64,000 bases of DNA, taken from NCBI RefSeq assembly GCF_014490035.1, contig NZ_CP061008.1, positions 4,464,001 to 4,528,000 of the forward strand, given 5' to 3'. A program made the translations under genes and the position numbers. The notes beneath the pieces are model-generated. The model did not search any database, was not told the origin of the DNA, and was given only the letters and a program-made list of their open reading frames with translations. Position 1 is the first letter of the stretch. Every line of letters starts with the position of its first letter. This DNA comes from Achromobacter xylosoxidans (GTDB taxonomy: Bacteria; Pseudomonadota; Gammaproteobacteria; Burkholderiales; Burkholderiaceae_B). Shown one piece after another: positions 1 to 8,037 of the stretch.

Positions 1-2673
1 AAGCCGGACACGGCCAGCGTGACGGAAGACAAGGTCTTGGAAGCCACGGGCAATGTCATCACCGGCACCGGTGCGGACGCCGTGGGCGCCGACGTGACCA
101 CCGTGGTCGGCGTGGCCAAGGGTGCTGCCAACGCGAACAAGGCGATCGAAGGCAACGTCGACGCCGAGGTCAATGGCGTGTACGGCAAGATCACCATCCA
201 CGCCGATGGCACCTATACCTATACCCTGAATAACAGCGATCCGCGCGTCAATGCGCTGGGGCAAGGCAACACGCTCTCGGACGTGTTCTCGTACACCATC
301 CGCGATTCCGACGGCGACTTCAGCACCACGACCATCACCATCACGATCAATGGCACCAATGACGTGCCGGTGATGACCAACGACTTCCGGTCTGTCACCG
401 AAGACGTGAACGTCACGGCCGGAAATCTCACCGTCAAGGGCGCGGTCACCATCACGGATCCCGATGCCGGCCAGTCGACCTTCGACACAAACACCCTCAA
501 GCTCACCAGCAGTACGCATGCGGGCGGAGCGCTGGGCGCCATCGTGATGAAAGCCGATGGCACCTACACCTACAACGTCAACAACGCCGCGATCCAGTTC
601 CTCAAGGCGGGCGAAAGCATCGTCGAGACCTACACGGTCGCCTCCGCCGACGGCTCGGCCACCAGCACCATCACCATCACCATCAATGGTGTCAACGACG
701 CGCCCACGACCGTGGACGGTTCCGCGAACCTGGAAGCTGACGATAGCCAGTACGTCTTCTCATTGAACGATTTCCGCTTCGACGATGGAGCGGAAGGCAA
801 CAGCCTGCAAAGCGTCATCATCACCCAACCGCCCACCAGCGGCACGATGACCTATAACGGCAAGCCGGTCACGGCCGGCATGGAGATTCCGAAGTCGGCC
901 ATCGAACAAGGCCTGCTGAAGTTCACTCCGGGCGCCGACAAGCAGGACAGCTCCTTCAATTTCCAAGTGAAGGACAATGGCGGCACGGCGAATGGCGGCA
1001 ACGACACCTCGACCGAGCACAAGTTCGTCATCTCCGCCGACCACCTGGTGACCAATGGCAATGACAACAGCGGCAGCGGCGGCAAGCCGCCGCTGAACGG
1101 CGGGTCGGGCGATGACATCATCCTGGCGGACCACGGCGGCTACGTCACGAACGTCACCCCCGGCACGAACTACAACATCGCACTGGTGGTGGACCGTTCG
1201 GGCAGCATGTCCGCGCAATCGGGTTCCGGTGTCAACCGCATGCAGCTGGTCAAGGACGCGCTGGTCAAGCTCGCCGCCGACCTGGAGAAGCACGACGGCG
1301 TCGTCAATGTATCGCTGATCGGCTTCGCAACCCATGCTCAAGCTCCGATCACGTTCAACAACCTCACGAAGGACAATCTGAGCCAGTTGATCGAGGCGAT
1401 CAACAAACTCACAATTGCGAGCGGCGATATCGCGGGCACCAACTACGAGGCGGCGTTCAACGCCACCGTGAAGTGGTTTGCTGACCAAGGCAAAGCGACC
1501 CCGAATGGGGTGAAGTTCGAAAACCTGACCTTCTTCCTGACCGACGGCAATCCGACTCAGTACTACAACAACGGCGGGAGCGTCAAAGGACCGGGTAACG
1601 ATACCGACTACAACACCATGAAGGAATCCGTCGACGCCTTCAAAGCCTTGAGTGGCACCAGCAAGGTCCACGGCATCGGTATCGGAACCGGCATCGACAG
1701 CAACATCCTGCGCTTCTTCGACAATACAGACACTGTCGGCAATGGCCAGATCTCGTTTGACTACTGGGGCTGGGACACCGTCACCGGCAAGGTTGGTTCC
1801 ATTGACATCGTCAACACCGCAAACGACCTGGCGGCCGCGCTCAAGGGAGGCAGCAGCACGAGCAATCCGGCCGAAGTCGGCCACGACACCGTCTACGGCG
1901 GCGACGGCAACGACATCATCTTCGGTGACGCGATCAACACCGACCACCTGGCGTGGGCCGGCAATCCCGCGGGATCCCACAATGGTGGCGGTCTCGACTC
2001 GCTGAAGGACTACCTCACGGCCGTGGACGGCGTCGCGCCGACCAACGAACGGATATACGAGTTCATCAAGCAGAATCCGGGACAGTTCGATGCGGCTGGC
2101 GACACGCGTGGCGGCAATGACGAATTGCACGGCGGCAAGGGCGACGACATCATCTATGGCCAGGGCGGCAATGATGTCTTGTGGGGCGATGACGGCAACG
2201 ACAAGCTCTATGGCGGAACCGGCAACGACGAGCTCCACGGCGGCGCTGGCAACGACATCCTGGTCGGCGGCAAGGGCAACGACACCATGTGGGGTGACGG
2301 CGGCAGCGACACGTTCAAGTGGCAGCTCGGCGACCAGGGCACCACGGCGCAACCTGCGATCGACACGATCAAGGACTTCTCGAAGGCCTCGGTCGCCGAC
2401 GGCGGGGATGTGCTGGACCTGAAGGACCTGCTCGTGGGCGAGAAGGACGGCAACCTGTCGCAGTACCTGAACTTCAAGCAGGATCCGGCCAACTCCAACA
2501 ATACGCTCGTCGAGATCAACACCCAGGGCAAGCTTGGCACCCAGGGCGCGGATCAGAAGATCGTGCTGGAGAACGTCGATCTCACCCATGACGCGAACGG
2601 TCAGGCCATGAGCAATCAGGCCATCATCAACGACCTGCTGCAGAAGGGTAAGCTGAACGTCGACCACAGCTAA
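1..2673 (+). CDS. RTX adhesin with VCBS repeats and VWA domain (5' end outside window)
   Basis: This is the C-terminal part of a large secreted adhesin of the LapA/BrtA type. The reading frame is open from base 1, so the true start lies upstream. Seen in order: VCBS/cadherin-like beta repeats (nt 1-1050, with DGTYTYTLNN and TITINGTND signatures), then a von Willebrand A domain (about nt 1165-1860) with the metal-binding DRSGSMS motif, a GTNYEAA threonine and an LTDGNP aspartate. Glycine-rich nonapeptide Ca2+-binding repeats of the GGxGNDxL kind follow (nt 1885-2310), then a type I secretion tail ending in NDLLQKGKLNVDHS. Such proteins leave through an ABC transporter/TolC channel and bind surfaces or other cells. 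The last 150 residues nearly match those of the two downstream copies, which marks it as a member of a tandem family. No secretion genes are in the window. The family call is strong; the ligand is unknown. Confidence 0.9.
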   Translation, partial: KPDTASVTEDKVLEATGNVITGTGADAVGADVTTVVGVAKGAANANKAIEGNVDAEVNGVYGKITIHADGTYTYTLNNSDPRVNALGQGNTLSDVFSYTIRDSDGDFSTTTITITINGTNDVPVMTNDFRSVTEDVNVTAGNLTVKGAVTITDPDAGQSTFDTNTLKLTSSTHAGGALGAIVMKADGTYTYNVNNAAIQFLKAGESIVETYTVASADGSATSTITITINGVNDAPTTVDGSANLEADDSQYVFSLNDFRFDDGAEGNSLQSVIITQPPTSGTMTYNGKPVTAGMEIPKSAIEQGLLKFTPGADKQDSSFNFQVKDNGGTANGGNDTSTEHKFVISADHLVTNGNDNSGSGGKPPLNGGSGDDIILADHGGYVTNVTPGTNYNIALVVDRSGSMSAQSGSGVNRMQLVKDALVKLAADLEKHDGVVNVSLIGFATHAQAPITFNNLTKDNLSQLIEAINKLTIASGDIAGTNYEAAFNATVKWFADQGKATPNGVKFENLTFFLTDGNPTQYYNNGGSVKGPGNDTDYNTMKESVDAFKALSGTSKVHGIGIGTGIDSNILRFFDNTDTVGNGQISFDYWGWDTVTGKVGSIDIVNTANDLAAALKGGSSTSNPAEVGHDTVYGGDGNDIIFGDAINTDHLAWAGNPAGSHNGGGLDSLKDYLTAVDGVAPTNERIYEFIKQNPGQFDAAGDTRGGNDELHGGKGDDIIYGQGGNDVLWGDDGNDKLYGGTGNDELHGGAGNDILVGGKGNDTMWGDGGSDTFKWQLGDQGTTAQPAIDTIKDFSKASVADGGDVLDLKDLLVGEKDGNLSQYLNFKQDPANSNNTLVEINTQGKLGTQGADQKIVLENVDLTHDANGQAMSNQAIINDLLQKGKLNVDHS

Positions 2674-2686
2674 GCAACAAGCCCCA

Positions 2687-2710
2687 GGGAAGGCCGGCAA
2701 CGGCCTTCCC
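2687..2710 (+). terminator. Hairpin terminator after adhesin copy 1
   Basis: A perfect 9-bp stem GGGAAGGCC/GGCCTTCCC with a 6-nt loop begins 14 nt past the stop codon. The T-tract after it is weak (CTTTCC). Equivalent hairpins follow the other two adhesin copies, so the unit repeated in tandem includes its terminator. Confidence 0.7.
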
Positions 2711-2757
2711 TGCTTGGCATCTTTCCCCAAGCAGCAGCATTGCGGCTTGGCACTGTC

Positions 2758-2835
2758 AGTATTGCCAGTATCGAGCTCTGGCAACGAAATCTAGTATCTG
2801 GCCTTCTTGGATAACCCCCTGGAAAGGGAACCAAC
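2758..2835 (+). promoter_or_regulatory. Conserved upstream region of adhesin copy 2 with three AGTAT elements
   Basis: The 80 nt before the start codon are recognisably the same as those before copy 3 (3948-4024). Three AGTAT pentamers occur at 2758, 2767 and 2793, with identical spacing in both copies (9 and 26 nt). The third sits in a CTAGTATC block that could be a -10-like element. An AAGGGA ribosome-binding site lies 6 nt before the ATG. Shared promoter or operator function is inferred from the conservation between copies only. Confidence 0.45.
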
Positions 2836-3863
2836 ATGGCCAATACGTCTCCCGCAATCGTCAACGAAATTTCCGATCGCGCGTGGCTGCGCCATAGCGA
2901 CGGATCCCTCACCGAACTGCACCTCGGCAGCAAGGTCCCGGCCGGCAGCGACCTGGTCACTGCGTCGGGCGCGACGGTTTCCCTCCAAGTTGAAAACGGC
3001 ATCCCTCGGAGCTAACGGCGACGCTAACCGGCAGCCAGACTAGCAATGAAGCAGCCTCGGTCGGTGACGACAAGATCCATGCCGGCGACGGCTCAGACAT
3101 CCTGTTCGGCGATGCGATCAATACGGACCGTTTGCCCTGGGGTATCGGTGACAACCCCGCGCAACCCGCGAACCTTCCCCCCGGGTCCAGCCTCGACGCG
3201 CTCAAGCAGTTCCTGCTATTGAAGAACGGCATCCAACCGACCGACGCCGATCTGCACAAGTTCATCTCAGACAACCACGCGCTTTTCGACGTACAGGGAG
3301 ATACGCGCGGCGGCAATGATGAACTGCATGGCGGCGCGGGCAACGACATTCTCTATGGCCAGGGAGGAAGCGACCTGCTCCACGGCGACGATGGCAACGA
3401 CGTCCTGTCCGGCGGCGCTAGCAAAGACACGCTGTTTGGCGATGCCGGCAACGATGTTCTGCTTGGCGGCAAAGGCGATGACATCCTGTACGACGGTTCA
3501 GGCGGCGACACATTCAAGTGGGCGTTCAACGACCAAGGCGCCGCAGGCACCCCGGCCGTGGATACGATCAAGGACTTCTCGCCCCTGAAGCCCTCCGACG
3601 GCGGCGACATTCTGGATCTGCAGGGGTTGCTGGTCGGCGAGAATGACGGCTCACTGGCCAAGTACCTGAATTTCCACAAGGAAGGCAACGATACAGTCAT
3701 CGATGTGAACACCCAGGGCAAGCTGGGCACGCAGGGCGCGGATCAGAAAATCGTACTGGAGAACGTCGACCTCACCCACGATGCTTACGGCCAATTCATG
3801 AACAACCACGCCATCATCAATGACCTGCTGCAGAAAGGAAAGTTGAACGTCGACCATGCCTAG
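2836..3863 (+). pseudogene. Frameshifted, internally deleted RTX adhesin relic (copy 2)
   Basis: The first 59 codons (2836-3015, MANTSPAIVNEI...) match the N-terminal retention module of copy 3 with few changes. They then run into a stop because about 18 nt equivalent to the IVIGED codons are missing near 3003. From about 3003 a different frame continues without a stop to 3863: a few retention-module residues (ELTATLTG), an immediate jump to the pre-RTX segment (GDAINTDRLPWG), RTX repeats (GGAGNDILYGQG type) and a type I secretion tail ending NDLLQKGKLNVDHA. All adhesive repeats and the region that would hold the LapG site are gone. The longest C-terminal ORF opens with a TTG at 3132 that has no ribosome-binding site. 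It is most simply a decayed copy. Expression of a small RTX protein cannot be excluded. Confidence 0.8.
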
Positions 3864-3876
3864 GCGACGAATCCAG

Positions 3877-3897
3877 GAAGGGCCGGAAACGGCCTTC
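3877..3897 (+). terminator. Hairpin after adhesin copy 2
   Basis: GAAG-GGCC pairs with GGCC-TTC around a GGAAAC loop, with one bulged G. It lies at the position equivalent to the hairpin after copy 1. The stem is slightly degraded, in line with decay of this copy. Confidence 0.5.
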
Positions 3898-3947
3898 TCG
3901 CATGATTCGTCTTCCATCAAGCTGCTACGTCTTTGCTTAGCACTATT

Positions 3948-4024
3948 AGTATTGGCAGTATCGAGCGGCAGCAACGCCCTCTAGTATCAAACCATCTTGG
4001 ACAACGCTCTGAAACGAGACCAAC
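3948..4024 (+). promoter_or_regulatory. Conserved upstream region of adhesin copy 3
   Basis: It carries the same three AGTAT elements as copy 2, at 3948, 3957 and 3983, and the same CTAGTATC block about 40 nt before the start codon. The ribosome-binding site is weak (ACGAGACC before CAACATG). Promoter function is inferred from conservation between the two copies. Confidence 0.45.
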
Positions 4025-7000
4025 ATGGCCAATACTCCCGCCGCAATCGTCAACGAAATCTCCGGTCGCGCATGGATACGCAATAGCGACGGTTCCCTGA
4101 CCGAACTGCATCAAGGCAGCAAAGTCGCGGTCGGCAGTGACGTCGTCACAGCCTCGGGCGCCACGGTTTCCCTGCATATTGAAAACGGCATGCCGATCGT
4201 CATCGGCGAAGACCGCGACGTCGCGCTGACCAGCGAAATGACCGGCATTCTGGATGATGCGTCCGAAGCGGCGGTAGCGCCGCCCGCTGGCACCGACTCC
4301 GACCGATTGTTGGCCGCACTGCAAGACGGCCGCGACCTGTTCGACGAACTCGATCCCACCGCCGCCGTCGTGGCAGGCGGCGGCGGTGGAGGCGGCAGCA
4401 GCTTTGTCCGACTGGCTCGCCTTCTTGAAACGACCAGTCCGCTCGACCTGGCCTACTCGAATCCCGCACGCGATGAAGCGGTCTTGCCACGCATGTCCAG
4501 CATTGGCCCCGTCAATGGCGACGACCAGGCGCCCACTCCCGTCAGCGTCAACCATGCCCCCACCGCGCGGGACGATGCGGGTCAAGGCGATCAAGACGGC
4601 CAGGTGCGCGGCAACCTGCTCTCGAACGACTCAGACCCGGACGGCGATCACCTGACGATAGCGTCGGTAGGTAGCCGGCCCATGACCGCGGACGGCATTT
4701 CAATCGCGGGCAGCAATGGCGGCACATTCACAGTCCTGCCTGACGGTAGCTATGTCTTCACGCCGGGAAACGAGTTTGACCGCCTGGCCGCGGGCGAAAC
4801 CGCCACCAGCACCATTTCGTACACCATCACGGATCCCAGCGGCGCCACCTCCACGGCAACCGCCGTCGTGACGATCACCGGCACCAACGACGGGCCAGTC
4901 TCCACTGCCATTTCCGATATCTCCAGCCTGGACGCTCAGACCCATGTGAGCTACGACATCTCCGGCCGCTTCTCGGATCCGGACGCGAGCGACAAGCTTA
5001 CCTACACCGCAACCGGCTTGCCGCCCGGCCTGAGCATCGATCCTCGCACCGGCATCATTAACGGTGATATCGATCCTTCGGCGTCGCAAGGCAGCAGTAT
5101 CGGCGTATACAACGTCACCATCACCGCCACAGACCCCTCTGGCGCGACAACCTCGCAGAAGTTCGACTGGGCCATTGCCAATCCCGCCCCCCTGGCGGCT
5201 GGCGACTCGGGCGCTGTCAGCGAGGATTCGACTCTCGACGTCAGTGCTCAAAACGGCGTGTTGGCAAACGACAACGACCCAGACGGCGACGCGCTTGCCG
5301 TTTCGCAAGTGAACGGCAACGCAGCCAACGTAGGCGCCGCCATCGCGGGCTCCCACGGCGGCACGTTCACACTGAACGCCGATGGCTCCTACAGCTTCGA
5401 CCCAGGCTCTGCCTTTCAACACCTCGGCGTCGGCCAGAAAGCCTACAGTTCGATCACTTATACCGTCTCCGATGGCGAGGGCGGTACCAGCTCGGCCGTC
5501 TTGACCGTTGAAATCACGGGCGCCAACGACGCGCCGATCCTCCAGGCACACGACAACCTGGTGTTAGAGGACCACGCGGCATCCGGCAACGTGCTCATCG
5601 GGGCAATCGATGTCGACAACGACGCGCTGACTGTCACAACGTTCACCCTCAATGGCACAACGTACTCCGCCGGCATCACTGCGTACATGGAGGGCGTGGG
5701 CTCAATCCTCGTGAAAGCCGACGGCAATTATGTGTTCACACCGGACGCAAACTGGAACGGAAACGTCCCGCAGATCACGTACACCGTGACGGACGGCACG
5801 CTCACGACCTCATCCACCTTGAACATTCGAGTTCTGTCCGTCAACGACGCCCCGGTGTCGCAAGACGCCTCCGGCAACGTCGTGGCAGGCGGCCGCTACA
5901 CGTTCAGTCTGAATGACTTCCCATTCTCCGACCCAGGGGAGGGACATTCGATGAAGTCGGTGATTATCGACTCTCTACCCCAACACGGTCGGCTGCTCTT
6001 GAATGGCAAAGCGATTGTGCAAGGACAAGAAATCAGCACTGAAGATCTGGCCAGCGGAAAGTTAGTGTTCCAACCCGACGCTGTGACCTTCGACGGAAAC
6101 AATACTTCATCGTCCTTCGACTTTCGCGTCAGAGATAACGGTGGCACTTCCAACGGAGGCGACGACCTATCCCATCAGCAGACATTCAAAATCAACGTAG
6201 GCCAGCTCATCGTCGGTGGCGACGACGATTACAACCGAGCCCAGATCATCGACAATTGGTACGGCGGAGACGGCAATGACGTGATACTAGGCGACCACGG
6301 AGGCATGCTCGGCCTTCCCCCTCCTCCCCCAAAACCTGCTGACTTTTGGATTTCTCAAGGCCGAGAAGCTGAGGCCGGCGACTTGCCAGGCCATGTACTG
6401 GCCTTGCCGGACACAGATTGGATCTCCGGAGGAAAGGGTTCAGACATCCTGTTCGGCGATGCGATCAACACCGATCAGTTACCCTGGGGCATCGATGGCA
6501 ATCCCGCCAGACCTGAAGGTCTGCACGACGGGTTGGGCCTGGAGGCGCTCAAGCAATTCTTGTTTCTGAAGGTTGGCGTGCCGCCTACGGATGTAGATCT
6601 GCACAAGTTCATCTCGGAAAACCATGAAATCCTAGAAGTGCATGGAGATACGCGCGGTAGTTTCGATATCCTACACGGCGGCGATGGCGACGACATCCTC
6701 TACGGCCAAGGTAGCCACGACACCTTGTACGGTGGCAATGGCCGCGACATCCTGTCGGGCGGCACAGGCAACGACTATCTCGAAGGCGATGCAGGCAGTG
6801 ATGTTCTGATAGGTGGCATGGGTAATGACCTCATGTACGGCGACGGCAATGGCGTCCGATATGACGACAACAGCGACACGTTCAAGTGGGGACTCAATGA
6901 CCAGGGCACCACGGACGCCCCTGCTGTGGATAGGATCATGGACTTCTCGATTCAAAAGCAAGCCGACGGCGGCGACATTCTTGACTTGCAGGAACTACTC

Positions 7001-7231
7001 GTCGGCGAAAACGACGGCAACCTAACCAACTACCTGGGCTTCCGCAAGGAAGACAACGACACGGTCATCGATGTGAACACCCACGGCCAGCTGGGTACCC
7101 AGGGCGCGGACCAAAAGATCGTGCTGGCAAACGTGGATCTCACCCACGATACCTACGGCCAGTCCATGAGCAACCAGGCCATCATCAATGACCTGCTGCA
7201 GAAAGGTAAGCTAACCGTCGACCACGCCTGA
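4025..7231 (+). CDS. LapA/BrtA-like short RTX adhesin with LapG-cleavable retention module
   Basis: This is a complete 1068-residue surface adhesin. Residues 1-75 form a LapA-type N-terminal retention module (AIVNEISGRAWIRNSDG). A probable LapG cleavage motif TAAV lies at 112-115 in DPTAAVVAGG, followed by a poly-Gly linker and the typical SSFVRLARL segment. Several VCBS/cadherin-like repeats follow (DNDPDGD, GTNDGPV and GANDAP signatures, about 150-700), then a tandem of GGxGxDxL Ca2+-binding repeats (about 745-960) and a type I secretion tail ending NDLLQKGKLTVDHA. Unlike copy 1 it has no VWA domain. In the Lap paradigm the retention module plugs the outer-membrane TolC channel until LapG cuts it. 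lapG and lapD follow directly, which supports that role. At about 1000 residues it is far smaller than classical LapA. Confidence 0.9.
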   Translation: MANTPAAIVNEISGRAWIRNSDGSLTELHQGSKVAVGSDVVTASGATVSLHIENGMPIVIGEDRDVALTSEMTGILDDASEAAVAPPAGTDSDRLLAALQDGRDLFDELDPTAAVVAGGGGGGGSSFVRLARLLETTSPLDLAYSNPARDEAVLPRMSSIGPVNGDDQAPTPVSVNHAPTARDDAGQGDQDGQVRGNLLSNDSDPDGDHLTIASVGSRPMTADGISIAGSNGGTFTVLPDGSYVFTPGNEFDRLAAGETATSTISYTITDPSGATSTATAVVTITGTNDGPVSTAISDISSLDAQTHVSYDISGRFSDPDASDKLTYTATGLPPGLSIDPRTGIINGDIDPSASQGSSIGVYNVTITATDPSGATTSQKFDWAIANPAPLAAGDSGAVSEDSTLDVSAQNGVLANDNDPDGDALAVSQVNGNAANVGAAIAGSHGGTFTLNADGSYSFDPGSAFQHLGVGQKAYSSITYTVSDGEGGTSSAVLTVEITGANDAPILQAHDNLVLEDHAASGNVLIGAIDVDNDALTVTTFTLNGTTYSAGITAYMEGVGSILVKADGNYVFTPDANWNGNVPQITYTVTDGTLTTSSTLNIRVLSVNDAPVSQDASGNVVAGGRYTFSLNDFPFSDPGEGHSMKSVIIDSLPQHGRLLLNGKAIVQGQEISTEDLASGKLVFQPDAVTFDGNNTSSSFDFRVRDNGGTSNGGDDLSHQQTFKINVGQLIVGGDDDYNRAQIIDNWYGGDGNDVILGDHGGMLGLPPPPPKPADFWISQGREAEAGDLPGHVLALPDTDWISGGKGSDILFGDAINTDQLPWGIDGNPARPEGLHDGLGLEALKQFLFLKVGVPPTDVDLHKFISENHEILEVHGDTRGSFDILHGGDGDDILYGQGSHDTLYGGNGRDILSGGTGNDYLEGDAGSDVLIGGMGNDLMYGDGNGVRYDDNSDTFKWGLNDQGTTDAPAVDRIMDFSIQKQADGGDILDLQELLVGENDGNLTNYLGFRKEDNDTVIDVNTHGQLGTQGADQKIVLANVDLTHDTYGQSMSNQAIINDLLQKGKLTVDHA

Positions 7232-7243
7232 ACAATAGCTCCC

Positions 7244-7268
7244 GGGGAGATCCGCAACGGATCTTCCC
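7244..7268 (+). terminator. Hairpin terminator after adhesin copy 3
   Basis: An 11-bp stem GGGGAGATCCG/CGGATCTTCCC (one G-T pair) with a CAA loop starts 12 nt past the stop codon. A T6 run lies a little downstream (about 7285-7290). It separates the adhesin transcript from lapG. Confidence 0.7.
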
Positions 7269-7321
7269 GCCCCCGCATGACGCATTTTTTCCCAGGGCGC
7301 GTCTAAGATGCCCGGAAAAAT

Positions 7322-8020
7322 GTGAAAATCCGTTTCATGCCATCGTCCCGCCGTTTCCGCCGCACGCTGAATCTGTGCCGATTGGCTTTGCTATGCCTGG
7401 CTTGCGGCTGGGGCGGAAGTTCCGCCCTGGAAGTGAATGCCGACCGGCTGCAAAGCCTGTCGGCCAGTCGCTATGGCGCAAAAGGCTCCAAGGCGGTATC
7501 GGAATGGCTGCAATTGATGCGCAGTCCCCCCTCTGCCCAGGAAAGAGGCGCGCTGACACAGGCCAATGATTTCTGGAACCGCTCCCTGATGTCCGGCGAG
7601 GACATCACCATCTGGAAACAGGCCGATTACTGGGCCACGCCGTTAGAATCGCTGGGCAGGGGCGCCGGCGACTGCGAAGACTACGTCATCGGCAAGTACT
7701 TCACGCTGCTGGCGCTGGGCGTGCCGGCCAACAAGCTGCGATTCATCTATGTCCGCGCGCGCATCGGCGGCGCGGCCAGCAGCACCCAGATCGCCCACAT
7801 GGTGCTGGGTTATTACGAAACCCCCAATGCCGTGCCGCTGGTGCTGGACAACCTGATCTCGACCATTTTGCCCGCCACGCAGCGTCGCGACCTGACGCCG
7901 GTATTCAGTTTCAATGCCGACGGCGTCTACGTGGACGGCAAGCCCGCCGCGCCGGTTGACCGTCTCAGCCGCTGGCGTGATCTACTTCAACGCATGGAAC
8001 GGGAAGGCGTGCGCCCCTGA
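7322..8020 (+). CDS. lapG: LapG-type periplasmic cysteine protease (transglutaminase-like, BTLCP family)
   Basis: The 232-residue protein begins with an export signal (about residues 14-36, LNLCRLALLCLACGWGG). The bacterial transglutaminase-like cysteine protease core shows the Cys-His-Asp triad: C118 in GAGDCEDYV, H159 in IAHMVLGYY and D176 in LVLDNL. LapG homologues are Ca2+-dependent proteases that cut the N-terminal retention module of LapA-type adhesins in the periplasm and so release them. The target would be the TAAV site of the adhesin just upstream. The start is GTG at 7322; an ATG at 7337 is an alternative and leaves the signal peptide intact. The stop overlaps a possible upstream ATG of lapD by one base, so the two are probably co-transcribed. 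Confidence 0.9.
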   Translation: MKIRFMPSSRRFRRTLNLCRLALLCLACGWGGSSALEVNADRLQSLSASRYGAKGSKAVSEWLQLMRSPPSAQERGALTQANDFWNRSLMSGEDITIWKQADYWATPLESLGRGAGDCEDYVIGKYFTLLALGVPANKLRFIYVRARIGGAASSTQIAHMVLGYYETPNAVPLVLDNLISTILPATQRRDLTPVFSFNADGVYVDGKPAAPVDRLSRWRDLLQRMEREGVRP

Positions 8021-8037
8021 TGTCCGGAAATAAGACT

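Noticed and set aside
1885..2310. Short regular repeats resembling a CRISPR or tandem-repeat array
   Set aside because: They are codon-level repeats for Ca2+-binding nonapeptides inside an open reading frame. No CRISPR array is present in the window.
760..2784. 674-codon open frame antisense to adhesin copy 1
   Set aside because: High GC and regular glycine codons of the RTX gene keep the complement open. It has no start signal and no recognisable domain.
2990..3015. Programmed ribosomal frameshift joining the two parts of adhesin copy 2
   Set aside because: No slippery heptamer or downstream structure is visible, and comparison with copy 3 shows missing codons at the junction, so a deletion explains it better.
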